DNA from: Streptomyces antnestii | Lineage (GTDB): Bacteria; Actinomycetota; Actinomycetes; Streptomycetales; Streptomycetaceae | Assembly: GCF_004005495.1 (NCBI RefSeq) | Contig: NZ_RZYA01000001.1 | Location: 124,001 to 188,000, forward strand | Direction of reading: 5' to 3' | Length of the DNA: 64,000 bases | Shown here: piece by piece, positions 27,498-35,025 of the stretch | How the letters are laid out: every line of letters starts with the position of its first letter | Numbering within the stretch: position 1 is the stretch's first letter | Program-made: the position numbers and the translations under genes | Notes under the pieces: model-generated | The model's database searches: none | Told to the model about the DNA's origin: nothing | What the model saw: only the letters and a program-made list of their open reading frames with translations

Positions 27498-27552
27498 ACA
27501 CAGGCAACCGGAGCGGACGCAGGCTACCGGCCGCGGACCCAGGCCACCGGCT

Positions 27553-27745
27553 GGTGTGTTCTTCGGCACGGTCGCGGGGCTCGCGGGATTCCTGCCTGTC
27601 GCCGCGGTCCGCACCCGCCTCGCTCCTGCCCGACCAGGGCCAGGGCATCTGGCCGACGGCCGTGGCCCTGACGGCAGTTACGACGCTGGTGACCTGTGTG
27701 GGCACCGCCCGCAAGACCCTGCGCGTCACGGCGTGGACGCGGTGA
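27553..27745 (+). pseudogene. Decayed small membrane-protein gene
   Basis: It lies in the 421-bp gap (27479-27899) after modBC. One frame reads GVFFGTVAGLAGFLPVAAVRTRL from 27553. The next frame continues LLPDQGQGIWPTAVALTAVTTL, VTCVGTARKTLRV, and stops at 27745. Joined by a one-base shift near 27620 they give two hydrophobic helices with a basic end, as in a small integral membrane protein, without a start codon. I do not recognise the family. The rest of the gap shows only GC-rich sequence and the -10-like AAGAAT near 27850 for sepF. Confidence 0.4.
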
Positions 27746-27899
27746 CGATGGCCGCCTGACGCGGGATCGGCTCGCCCGGCACGGTCCGCGCGCGCCACCC
27801 GGTCGGACGCGGAGCGTGTCGCTGTTGGGCTGAACGGGTGACTTGGCGTAAGAATTGGCCGGTGCAGACAACAGTACGAGCCCGGACGGGGTGGGGGCA

Positions 27900-28280
27900 G
27901 TGAACAGCCACGACGTCACTGACGAACAATGGGAAGGGCTCGCCCAGGTCGTACCTCTGCGCGGCCGTAACGCATGGCCTTCGGCGGTCGACCACCGAAC
28001 CGTTCCGGAGGCGGAGACCGAGGCGCGGCGGCGGTTCGTCGTGCTGCGGGTCAACGTGTTCGCGGACGCCCGCGAGGTCGCCGAGACCGTGATGACGGGC
28101 ATCCCCGTGCTGCTCGACCTGAGCGGCGCCGAGTCCGACGTCGCCAAGCGCGTCCTGGACTTCAGCAGCGGCGTGGTCATGGGCCTCGGCTGCGGCATGC
28201 ACCGCGTCGACCGGAACGTGTTCCTGCTCGCGCCGCCCGGCACCGAGGTCCAGGGCTTCGTGGCGGGGGCGGTTCAGTAG
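27900..28280 (+). CDS. SepF-family cell division protein (paralogue)
   Basis: 126 residues. The SepF core is RRRFVVLRVNVFADAREVAETVMTGIPVLLDLSGAESDVAKRVLDFSSGVVMGLGC, followed by MHRVDRNVFLLAPPGTEV. In the family this fold dimerises and binds the FtsZ C-terminus, helping to anchor the Z ring. The usual membrane-targeting amphipathic N-terminus is short here. Streptomycetes carry several SepF copies, and this one lies away from ftsZ. GTG 27900 is preceded by GGGG-rich RBS; GTG 27891 is an alternative. A -10-like AAGAAT at 27850 fits a short leader. Confidence 0.85.
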   Translation: MNSHDVTDEQWEGLAQVVPLRGRNAWPSAVDHRTVPEAETEARRRFVVLRVNVFADAREVAETVMTGIPVLLDLSGAESDVAKRVLDFSSGVVMGLGCGMHRVDRNVFLLAPPGTEVQGFVAGAVQ

Positions 28281-28290
28281 GCGTAGTTCT

Positions 28291-28400
28291 ACGGGCACGG
28301 TTCGCGGGGCATGGTTCCCCGGGCACGGTGCCCAGGGCGTGGTTCCCCCGTTCCCGCGGCACGATTCCCGGGGCATGGTTCTCCCGGCATAGTCACCCGG
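28291..28400. repeat. Imperfect tandem repeats downstream of sepF
   Basis: Six or so units of the form CGGGGCAyGGTTCCC, spaced 14-20 bp, run between the SepF stop and the ATPase start. Several carry internal dyads such as GGGCACGGTGCCC. No gene is visible in this 202-bp gap. Confidence 0.6.
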
Positions 28401-28469
28401 CCAAGGCCACGGTCCCTCGATCGTAGGAAGGTCGGCCCAGAGGAACGGTTCTCCGGGCCGACCGCCGCT

Positions 28470-28475
28470 TACGGT
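28470..28475 (+). promoter_or_regulatory. -10 hexamer of the ATPase-MazG unit
   Basis: TACGGT ends 7 nt before the ATG at 28483 and no RBS is visible; a leaderless message is likely. Confidence 0.4.
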
Positions 28476-28482
28476 CCGGGAC

Positions 28483-29631
28483 ATGACCTCGCTCGCGCCG
28501 GACGCGCTCCCGGCTCAACAGGACCGGCCGAGCGTCACCGCACTGCGGCTCTCCGCCTTCGGGGCACACCGCGGCGCCGACTTCCCGCTCGGCCCGCTCA
28601 CCCTCTTCGCGGGCCCGAGCGGCAGCGGCAAGTCCAGCGCCCTGCGCGCGTACGAGGGACTGGCCCGGCTCGGCGGCGGCGCGGGCGTCGACGAGGTGTT
28701 CCCCGACCCGGCCGCCTGCGTGCCCGACCGGGCGCGCCCCGACGCCCAGCGGCGCCGCGGCTTCCGCATCGGCTGCACCGTCACCGGACCGGTGGGCCCC
28801 GTCCGGCTCGACCTCGCCGTCCAGGCCGAACCCGAACTCCGCATCGTGGGCGAGCGGTTGACCTGCGACGGCCACACTCTCCTGGAGACCGCGCTGCGCG
28901 ACCCCGGACGCCGCGTCGTCCAGGCCGCCTGGCACACGGCCGGCGCCACCCCGGTGACCCGCGCGCCCCTGCCGGACGACCTGCTCGGCACGGCACTCCT
29001 GCCGCTGCGCGTCGCCGGGAAGACCGAAGGGCAGCGGCTCGTGATCGCCGCCGCCGAGCAGGTCGTGGTGGCCCTGCGCTCGGTCTTCTCCTGCGACCCG
29101 CAGCCCGGCCGGATGCGCCGCCCCGCCCCGGCCCGCGCCGACCGTCTCCTGAGCGGCTGCGACAACCTCGCCGCCGTGCTGTGGCGCACCCGCGCCGAGT
29201 GCGGCACCCGGCACGCGCTGCTCGTCGCCGCCGCCCGGGCCGGCTGCGCGGGCCCCGTCGTCGACGTCCTGTCGGAGGACCTGGGCAACGGGACGGTACG
29301 GGCAGTCCTCGACCGCGGCGACGGCCTGCGCACCCCCGTCGACCGGCTGGGGGACGGTGAGTTGAGGTACCTGGCGCTCGCCCTGGTCCTGCTCACCGGC
29401 CCCCGGGTGCTCGCGGTCGACCCGGTCGCGGAGGTACCCGAGGCGTTCCAGACGCTCACGGTCATCGCCGACGGCATGGACCGCAGCCTCGACCCCCGGC
29501 AGCTGACGGAACTGACCGGGCTCGCGGTACGGATGTGCGGCCGCGGCCACATCCGTCTCGCCGGGGCGGTCGGCGACGGGTCGTGGGCGGCGCGGGAGCA
29601 CGGCGCGGCGGTGGTAGACCTGGGGCCGTGA
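28483..29631 (+). CDS. ABC/RecF-like ATPase of unknown function
   Basis: 382 residues. The Walker A is [20 protein letters not shown] near residue 45, just after a strand pair ALRLSAFGAHRGADFPLGPLT that recalls RecF/SMC/AAA_21 proteins. The signature-like LGDGELRYLALALVLLTG lies near residue 290. The following strand reads RVLAVDPVAEVP, so Walker B has Asp but lacks the usual Glu directly after it. About 220 residues without obvious motif lie between. No membrane segment. The stop overlaps the start of the MazG-like gene (GTGA). Function unknown; the pairing with a nucleotide pyrophosphohydrolase is the best clue. Confidence 0.75.
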   Translation: MTSLAPDALPAQQDRPSVTALRLSAFGAHRGADFPLGPLTLFAGPSGSGKSSALRAYEGLARLGGGAGVDEVFPDPAACVPDRARPDAQRRRGFRIGCTVTGPVGPVRLDLAVQAEPELRIVGERLTCDGHTLLETALRDPGRRVVQAAWHTAGATPVTRAPLPDDLLGTALLPLRVAGKTEGQRLVIAAAEQVVVALRSVFSCDPQPGRMRRPAPARADRLLSGCDNLAAVLWRTRAECGTRHALLVAAARAGCAGPVVDVLSEDLGNGTVRAVLDRGDGLRTPVDRLGDGELRYLALALVLLTGPRVLAVDPVAEVPEAFQTLTVIADGMDRSLDPRQLTELTGLAVRMCGRGHIRLAGAVGDGSWAAREHGAAVVDLGP

Positions 29632-29960
29632 CGGAACTTGATGTGGCAGGACTGCAGCGCAGGCTCGCGGAGTTCGCGGCGGCCAGGAACTGGGAGCAGT
29701 ACCACACGCCGAAGAACCTGGTGGCCGCGCTGAGCGTGGAGGCGTCCGAACTGGTCGAGATCTTCCAGTGGTTGACCCCGGAGGAGTCGGCGGCGGTGAT
29801 GACGGACCCGGGGACGGCGCACCGCGTGCGCGACGAGGTCGCGGACGTCCTCGCGTATCTCCTCCAGCTGTGCGAGGTGCTGGGGATCGACGCACTGGCG
29901 GCCCTGTCGGCGAAGATCGACCGGAACGAGGAGCGTTTTCCGGCGCCGAAGGAGGAGTAG
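29628..29960 (+). CDS. MazG-like nucleotide pyrophosphohydrolase
   Basis: 110 residues. The all-alpha NTP-PPase signature is present: EASELVEIFQW near residue 33 and RVRDEVADVLAYLLQL near residue 70, supplying the four acidic Mg2+ ligands (ExxE...ExxD). It removes pyrophosphate from (d)NTPs or noncanonical nucleotides. NWEQYHTPKNLVAALSVE is typical of the small dCTPase/MazG-like branch. GTG 29628 overlaps the ATPase stop by 4 bp, indicating coupled translation. The substrate is not known. Confidence 0.88.
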   Translation: MTELDVAGLQRRLAEFAAARNWEQYHTPKNLVAALSVEASELVEIFQWLTPEESAAVMTDPGTAHRVRDEVADVLAYLLQLCEVLGIDALAALSAKIDRNEERFPAPKEE

Positions 29961-29994
29961 GCGGGGCCAAGTGGCCGACGGCGCCGAGTGCGTA

Positions 29995-30029
29995 GGGCCT
30001 TCTTGTGGGCCTTGTTGTGGGCCTTCTTG
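29995..30029. repeat. 12-bp tandem repeat, three copies
   Basis: GGGCCTTCTTGT (29995), GGGCCTTGTTGT (30007) and GGGCCTTCTTG (30019) follow the MazG gene. On the minus strand they read as a lysine-rich string, but that frame has no other coding signs. Confidence 0.7.
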
Positions 30030-30053
30030 CACAGAGATGTCACTCTACGGAGT

Positions 30054-30145
30054 CACGGAATTGTCCACATCGGATTCCGTGTCCACAGATTTCGGTCTTC
30101 CTCTGGCTTTCCGTCCCTCGGGCCTTCACTCTGGGTAGTGGACAA
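30054..30145. promoter_or_regulatory. Cluster of DnaA-box-like sequences
   Basis: TTGTCCACA (30061-30069) matches exactly the preferred Streptomyces DnaA box. GTGTCCACA (30079-30087) differs by one base. AGTGGACAA (30137-30145) is the inverse of TTGTCCACT. The first two are embedded in a dyad with 8-bp arms CACGGAAT (30054-30061) and ATTCCGTG (30074-30081). All lie upstream of the DUF6099-like gene and outside any gene. Confidence 0.6.
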
Positions 30146-30169
30146 GAGTGTTCGGAACGGGGGCCGCGC

Positions 30170-30655
30170 ATGGATGCGGTGCGACTCATCAGGGCGAGCC
30201 GACGGGCCCTGGCGGAGAGCCAGGACGCGCCGGCCATCACGAGGGAGGCCTGGCAGGCACAAGCGCTGGCGCAGGCGATGGGCAACAGGCTGGCGGTCGA
30301 GGGGCCGCCGGAGCTGAGAGGGGAGGCGCTCGGCCTGAGCGAGGCCGGCGGCAGAGGGTGCGGCGGCTCCGCGATGCCGGTCATCGGGGCCGGCGGGATA
30401 CGGGCGGCTCAGCTGACGGAGTACGGGGATCCGCACAAGGCCCTCATGGGTCTGGCCGCGCTGCTCGGCGAGGTGGGAATCGCCCTGGTGGGCATAGCGA
30501 GTGAAGCGGAGGAGGAAGGGGCCTACTGGCACTGCATGGACGCCATCGACGCCGCCGACGAATCGCGGGACAGGGTCCTGGAGATAATCCGCCGACTCGC
30601 GTTACGCCGCAGCGCCGAGCCGGAATCGGAATCGGAGCCGGATTCGGCGGCGTAG
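30170..30655 (+). CDS. DUF6099-like protein, function unknown
   Basis: 161 residues. The N-terminus MDAVRLIRASRRALAESQDAPAI and the helical pattern WQAQALAQAMGNRLA resemble the Streptomyces-specific family I know as DUF6099. No membrane segment or catalytic motif is visible. ARG/GLU-rich helices alternate with a GG-rich loop (EAGGRGCGGSAM), then KALMGLAALLGEVGIALVGIASEAEEEG and a charged C-terminus rich in Glu/Ser. ATG 30170 has a GGGGG RBS about 7 nt upstream. It is preceded by three DnaA-box-like sequences, so DnaA control is conceivable. Confidence 0.7.
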   Translation: MDAVRLIRASRRALAESQDAPAITREAWQAQALAQAMGNRLAVEGPPELRGEALGLSEAGGRGCGGSAMPVIGAGGIRAAQLTEYGDPHKALMGLAALLGEVGIALVGIASEAEEEGAYWHCMDAIDAADESRDRVLEIIRRLALRRSAEPESESEPDSAA

Positions 30656-30660
30656 TCCTC

Positions 30661-30731
30661 CGGACCGGACCGGACCGGGCTGGGCCATGCAGCAAGGGAC
30701 GGGACGGGACCGGACGGGACCGGACGGGGCC
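30661..30731. repeat. GGACC/GGGAC simple repeats
   Basis: Three GGACC units (30661-30679) and then alternating GGGAC and CGGAC units (30696-30731) lie in the 135-bp gap between the DUF6099-like gene and the small minus-strand gene. No gene is visible. Confidence 0.6.
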
Positions 30732-30790
30732 AGATCGGCCCGGCGGCATCGGGGGCGCACCGGCGTCCGTTACGACGCGCCCCCGGCGGG

Positions 30791-31069
30791 TCAGAGGCGG
30801 TGGCCCTCGCCGTGGGACGGGGCGGCGGGAGTGTGCTGGCCGATGGGAGAGTGTGGGCCGGCTGGAGCGTGCGGGCCGATGGGGCCGTGCTGGCCGGTGG
30901 GCTGCTGGGGGCCGGTGGACTGCTGGAGGTCGGCGTCGAGCTGTGACAGATCCGCGTTGAGTGCGGCCATCAGCTCCTCCATCTGCTGCAGCAGGCCCTT
31001 GGGGGCGCCCTGCTGCTGCGGCACGGGAGGTTCGTGTACGACCTGCTCGGGCACGGCTTCCTGGGACAT
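30791..31069 (-). CDS. Small hypothetical protein, Gln/Pro/Gly-rich
   Basis: 92 residues from ATG 31069, with a good RBS GAGGAGG 6 nt upstream, which decides for a real gene. Residues about 20-50 form an amphipathic helix (GLLQQMEELMAALNADLSQLDADLQQS) with coiled-coil character. The C-terminal half is disordered, with repeats of GP/HxP type (GQHGPIGPHAPAGPHSPIGQH). I recognise no family. It diverges from the oxidoreductase gene. Function unknown. Confidence 0.6.
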   Translation of the reverse strand: MSQEAVPEQVVHEPPVPQQQGAPKGLLQQMEELMAALNADLSQLDADLQQSTGPQQPTGQHGPIGPHAPAGPHSPIGQHTPAAPSHGEGHRL

Positions 31070-31315
31070 GACGGCCTCCTCGGCCCACGCCCTCCCCACG
31101 GGGGAAGGCAGTTGACGCAAGCGTCGCCCGGCAGCGCCCGCCGGGTCGGGTGCCGGGCGGTCCGGCTCCGCCCGAGCCAACGATCACTCGCGGCGGCGGG
31201 ACACTGGCGCGGGCTTCGGCCGCATGCCGGTTGACGGATATTCACCCGACCGGGTTGGGCGCGGACCGGCGGGACCAGCCGGGTTGACGCACAGGTGAGC
31301 GTGCAGGATGGAGGT

Positions 31316-32239
31316 ATGGATCTTCGAATTTTCACGGAGCCCCAGCAAGGGGCGACCTACGACACTCTTCTGACCGTGGCCAAAGCGACCGAGGACCTGG
31401 GCTTTGACGCGTTCTTCCGCTCGGACCACTATGTGCCCATGGGCTCGTCCGACGGTCTCCCCGGACCCACGGACGCCTGGATCACCCTCGCCGGTCTCGC
31501 CCGTGAGACCCGGCGGATCCGGCTCGGCACACTGATGACGGCCGGCACCTTCCGGCTGCCGGGTGTGCTGGCGATCCAGGTCGCCCAGGTCGACCAGATG
31601 TCGGGCGGCCGGGTCGAACTCGGCCTGGGCGCAGGCTGGTTCGAGGAGGAGCACCGGGCGTACGGCATCCCCTTTCCCAAGGAGAGGTTCGGGCGCCTGG
31701 AGGAGCAGCTGGCGATCGTCACCGGCCTGTGGAGCACCGACGTCGGCCGGACCTTCAGCTACGACGGCACCTACTACCAGCTGAGCGACTCGCCCGCGCT
31801 GCCCAAGCCCGCGCAGGGCAAGGTGCCCGTCCTGGTCGGCGGGCACGGGGCGACGCGGACCCCGCGGCTCGCGGCGCGGTACGCGGACGAGTTCAACATC
31901 CCGTTCGCGTCCATCGAGGACAGCGAGCGGCAGTTCGGCCGGGTGCGGGCCGCCGCCGAGGAGGCCGGTCGCAAGGGCAGCGACCTGGTGTACTCGAACG
32001 CGCTCGTGGCCTGCGTCGGCAGGAACGACGCCGAGGTGGCGCGCCGGGCCGCCGCGATCGGCCGAGACGTCGACGAGCTCAAGGCGAACGGGCTGGCAGG
32101 CTCGCCGGACGAGGTGGTCGACCGCATCGGCCGGTACGCGGCGATCGGATCGCAGCGGATCTACCTCCAGATCCTGGACCTGGACGACCTGGATCATCTG
32201 GAGCTGATCTCCGCGCAGGTGCAGTCGCAGCTGGGGTGA
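31316..32239 (+). CDS. LLM-class F420-dependent oxidoreductase
   Basis: 307 residues. A luciferase-like TIM barrel: MDLRIFTEPQQGATYDTLLTVAKATEDLGFDAFFRSDHY, where the last His/Tyr area holds the flavin or deazaflavin. It continues RLGTLMTAGTFRLPGVLAIQVAQVDQMSGGRVELGLGAGWFEEEHRAYG, the family's central motif. PVLVGGHGATRTPRLAARYADEFN follows. Such enzymes transfer hydride from F420H2 to unknown substrates. GGAGGT directly abuts the ATG, too close for a normal RBS, and CAGGAT ends 6 nt before it, so the message may be leaderless. Confidence 0.88.
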   Translation: MDLRIFTEPQQGATYDTLLTVAKATEDLGFDAFFRSDHYVPMGSSDGLPGPTDAWITLAGLARETRRIRLGTLMTAGTFRLPGVLAIQVAQVDQMSGGRVELGLGAGWFEEEHRAYGIPFPKERFGRLEEQLAIVTGLWSTDVGRTFSYDGTYYQLSDSPALPKPAQGKVPVLVGGHGATRTPRLAARYADEFNIPFASIEDSERQFGRVRAAAEEAGRKGSDLVYSNALVACVGRNDAEVARRAAAIGRDVDELKANGLAGSPDEVVDRIGRYAAIGSQRIYLQILDLDDLDHLELISAQVQSQLG

Positions 32240-32247
32240 GGGAGTGA

Positions 32248-32276
32248 GGGGGGAGGGGAGGGGGAGGGGGAGGGGG
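32248..32276. repeat. G-rich tract with five G-runs
   Basis: Runs of 6, 4, 5, 5 and 5 G separated by single A, 9 nt after the oxidoreductase stop. It fits the consensus for an intramolecular G-quadruplex on the plus strand and lies between convergent genes, so it could help termination. Confidence 0.7.
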
Positions 32277-32301
32277 CCCCGCGAGTTCCAGGCGAAGGAC
32301 C

Positions 32302-33210
32302 CTAGGGCGTGTCCGTCGCCGGTGTGTCGTTGGGGTGGAGGATGCGGGCCAGGAAGGAGCGGGTGCGCTGGTGCTGCGGGTTGCCGAGGACCTCGTCGGG
32401 GGTGCCCTCCTCGACGATGACGCCGCCGTCCATGAAGACCACCCGGTCGGCGACCTCACGGGCGAAGCCCATCTCGTGGGTGACGACCATCATCGTCATG
32501 CCCTCGTCGGCGAGGCCGCGCATCACGCTGAGGACGTCGCCCACGAGTTCGGGGTCGAGCGCGCTCGTGGGCTCGTCGAAGAGCATCAGCTCGGGGTTCA
32601 TGGACAGGGCGCGGGCGATGGCGACCCGCTGCTGCTGGCCGCCGGAGAGCTGCGAGGGGTAGCTGCTCTCCTTGTCCGCGAGTCCGACCCGGGCGAGGTT
32701 CTCCCGGGCGGCGTGGACGGACTCGGCTTTGCCCCGGCGGAGGACGCGGCGCTGGGCGATCGTCAGATTCTCCAGGACGCTGAGGTGGGGGAAGAGGTTG
32801 AACTGCTGGAACACCATGCCGATGCGGCGGCGTACCCGGTCGATGTCCACGTCGGGGTCGGTGATGTCGGTGCCGCCGACGACGACCCGCCCCGCGCTGG
32901 GCTGCTCGAGGAGGTTCGCGCAGCGCAGGAGCGTGGACTTGCCCGAGCCCGACGGGCCGATGACACACACCACTTCACCGGGGGCGATGGTGAAGTCGAT
33001 GCCGCGCAGCACCTCGAGGTCACCGAAGGACTTGTGCAGCCCGTGGATCTCGATGGCGGTGCTCGTGGTGGTGCTAGTGGCGGCGGCTGCGCCGGACGGC
33101 TCGGCCGGGGTCGCGGCGGTGTCGGTCGCGGTCTTCATGGGGGTGTCCTCCTCGGGGCCGGTGGCGGTGGACGGTGTGCCTGCGGGCGGCTGCCCCTCGG
33201 TCGCACTCAT
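32302..33210 (-). CDS. Polar amino-acid ABC transporter ATP-binding protein
   Basis: 302 residues. After a 50-residue Thr/Ala-rich N-terminus comes an ATPase of the GlnQ/GluA type: [20 protein letters not shown], Walker [15 protein letters not shown]-loop [17 protein letters not shown], signature [15 protein letters not shown], Walker [13 protein letters not shown] and the switch His in VTHEMGFA. The start may be ATG 33210 or ATG 33138 (GAGGAGG 7 nt upstream), which would remove most of the low-complexity tail. Third gene of the binding protein-permease-ATPase operon. Confidence 0.92.
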   Translation of the reverse strand: MSATEGQPPAGTPSTATGPEEDTPMKTATDTAATPAEPSGAAAATSTTTSTAIEIHGLHKSFGDLEVLRGIDFTIAPGEVVCVIGPSGSGKSTLLRCANLLEQPSAGRVVVGGTDITDPDVDIDRVRRRIGMVFQQFNLFPHLSVLENLTIAQRRVLRRGKAESVHAARENLARVGLADKESSYPSQLSGGQQQRVAIARALSMNPELMLFDEPTSALDPELVGDVLSVMRGLADEGMTMMVVTHEMGFAREVADRVVFMDGGVIVEEGTPDEVLGNPQHQRTRSFLARILHPNDTPATDTP

Positions 33211-33213
33211 CGG

Positions 33214-34062
33214 TCACCTGGCCTTCGCGTGGCGCGCCTCGAGCCGGCGTACGAGATAGCCGAGCGGGACGGTGATGAGCAGGTAGCACAGGCCGGCCAC
33301 GAAGATGGGAGTCGTGTTGGCGGTCTCGCTGGCCAGGTCACGGCCGAACTTGGTGAGTTCGCGGGTCTCCAGCGAGACCCCGAGGAAGAGGACCAGTGAG
33401 GAGTCCTTGAAGAGCAGCACGAGCTCGTTGGTGAGCGGGGGCACGATGACGCGGAACGCCTGGGGGATGACGATGGAGCGCATGGCCAGACCGTGCGACA
33501 TGCCGAGCGTCCGCGCGGCCTCCAGCTGGCCGCGGGGGACGGCCTGGATGCCGGCCCGGATCGTCTCCGCCATGTACGCGGCAGCCACCAGACCGAGCGC
33601 GAGCGCGACCTGCCCGTACACACCGCCCGGAATGGCCGTGCCGGGGAAGGCGAGCGGCACGCCGACCCCGATGAAGATGAAGATCAGCAGCGCGGGAAGG
33701 CCGCGGAAGATCTCGATGTAGACCGAGGCGATCCATCGGTAGGGGGCCACCGACGACAGGCGCATCAGTGCGATGACCAGGCCGAGGACCAGTCCGACAC
33801 CGAATCCCGACAGGGTGTAGAGGACCGTGTTGGCCAGGGCGACGGTCAACAGGTCGGGGAACATGCGGCGGGCGACGGACAACTGGAGGAACTGGTGCTG
33901 CAGTTGCTGCCAGTCCGCCAGTGAGACGAGGGCCGCCACGGCGGCGGCCAGGATCACGTACTGCGCCCCCTGGACGAGGCGGCGCCGGCGACGGGGTGAG
34001 AGGGCGGGGCGCGGGCCGGCCTCGGCGGGCGCCGCGTCGGCCGCGGGTGTCTGCGTGGTCAC
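33214..34062 (-). CDS. Polar amino-acid ABC transporter permease
   Basis: 282 residues from GTG 34062, which overlaps the binding-protein stop by 4 bp (GTGA). Five helices are visible. The EAA motif reads QLEAARTLGMSHGLAMRSIVIPQAFRVIVPPLTNELVLLFKDSSL, a HisM/GlnP hallmark, and IEIFRGLPALLIFIFIG is the usual second-helix region. Only one permease gene is present, so it probably works as a homodimer with the ATPase downstream. Substrate not determined. Confidence 0.9.
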   Translation of the reverse strand: MTTQTPAADAAPAEAGPRPALSPRRRRRLVQGAQYVILAAAVAALVSLADWQQLQHQFLQLSVARRMFPDLLTVALANTVLYTLSGFGVGLVLGLVIALMRLSSVAPYRWIASVYIEIFRGLPALLIFIFIGVGVPLAFPGTAIPGGVYGQVALALGLVAAAYMAETIRAGIQAVPRGQLEAARTLGMSHGLAMRSIVIPQAFRVIVPPLTNELVLLFKDSSLVLFLGVSLETRELTKFGRDLASETANTTPIFVAGLCYLLITVPLGYLVRRLEARHAKAR

Positions 34063-34895
34063 TTGGCCGCCGCTCCCTCGGGCATGGGTCCGATCCACTT
34101 CTCGTACAGCTTCTTGTACGTGCCGTCCTTCTTCGCGTCGCCGATGGCCTTGTCGATGGCGGCGAGGAGCTTGGGGTTGCCGCCCTTCTTCACCGCGAAG
34201 CCGTACTGCTCACCTGTCTTGACCACGCCCACGAGCTCGAACTTCGAGGCGTTCGCCGGGTCCTTGAGCCAGGTCTGGACCACCGGGTAGTCCTGGATGA
34301 TCACGTCGGCCTGCCCGGTGCGCAGCCCGTTGAGCTCGGCGTCCGAGCTCTCGAACGACTGCGGGTCGAGCCCCTTCGCGTGCGCCGCGTCCTCACCCGT
34401 GGTCGACGACTGCGACCCCATCTTGAGCTTCTTGCTCTTGATGTCCGCGAGCGTCTTCGCGTCGACGCCCTTACGGGCGAGGAGGGCCTGGTCGGCGTCG
34501 AAGTAGGGGACGGAGAAGTCGAGGCTCTGCTTGCGCTCGTCCGTGATCGTCATGCCGGCGGCGGCCACGTCACAGACCCCGGCGTTCAGGTCGGCGCCCG
34601 TCTTGATGGTCTCGAAGGCCTTGTCGATGATCTGCTGCTTGATGCCGAGATCCTTCGCCACCAGGTCGATCATGGCGACGTCGAAGCCGACGACCTTGCC
34701 GTTCTTCTCCGACTGGAACGGCGCGTACGGCAGGTGGGTGCAGGTCGTCAGCCGGCCGGCCTTGACCAGCTTCACGCCGCCGGCCGTGGTGGTGGTCTTG
34801 CTGTCGCTGCTGCACGCGGTCACCGTGAGGGCCACGCACGCGGCGAGGGCGAGCGGGGTGGCGCGGCGGACGAGTCTGGTTCCGTACGGGTTCAC
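34059..34895 (-). CDS. Amino-acid ABC transporter substrate-binding lipoprotein
   Basis: 278 residues. Signal peptide with lipobox VTAC near residue 28, then a Ser/Thr linker. The binding domain has VVGFDVAMIDLVAKDLGIKQ, GVCDVAAAGMTITDERKQSLDFSVPYFDADQALL and ADVIIQDYPVVQTWL, all typical of the SBP_bac_3 family for polar amino acids. GTG 34895 has GGGGAAG upstream. First gene of the operon with permease and ATPase, and divergent from a LysR gene 130 bp away. The acid sensed or carried is unknown. Confidence 0.9.
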   Translation of the reverse strand: MNPYGTRLVRRATPLALAACVALTVTACSSDSKTTTTAGGVKLVKAGRLTTCTHLPYAPFQSEKNGKVVGFDVAMIDLVAKDLGIKQQIIDKAFETIKTGADLNAGVCDVAAAGMTITDERKQSLDFSVPYFDADQALLARKGVDAKTLADIKSKKLKMGSQSSTTGEDAAHAKGLDPQSFESSDAELNGLRTGQADVIIQDYPVVQTWLKDPANASKFELVGVVKTGEQYGFAVKKGGNPKLLAAIDKAIGDAKKDGTYKKLYEKWIGPMPEGAAAK

Positions 34896-35025
34896 GGGAC
34901 TTCCCCTTCGGCATGGAGGGACGGACGCACTGGGGTTCGGGTTGGCACACCCTGCATCAAGGCGGCGGTGAAAGTCCAGAGTTGAGTTTCTTTACCCTCC
35001 CCCCACAACTCCTTACTGTTGGCGG

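Noticed and set aside
28291..28400. Repeats downstream of sepF as a CRISPR array
   Set aside because: Units are short, contiguous and degenerate, with no spacers and no cas genes.
29462..30043. Minus-strand frame starting with a Lys/His repeat
   Set aside because: The repeat is the reverse of the 12-bp DNA repeat; the rest is antisense to MazG and the ATPase.
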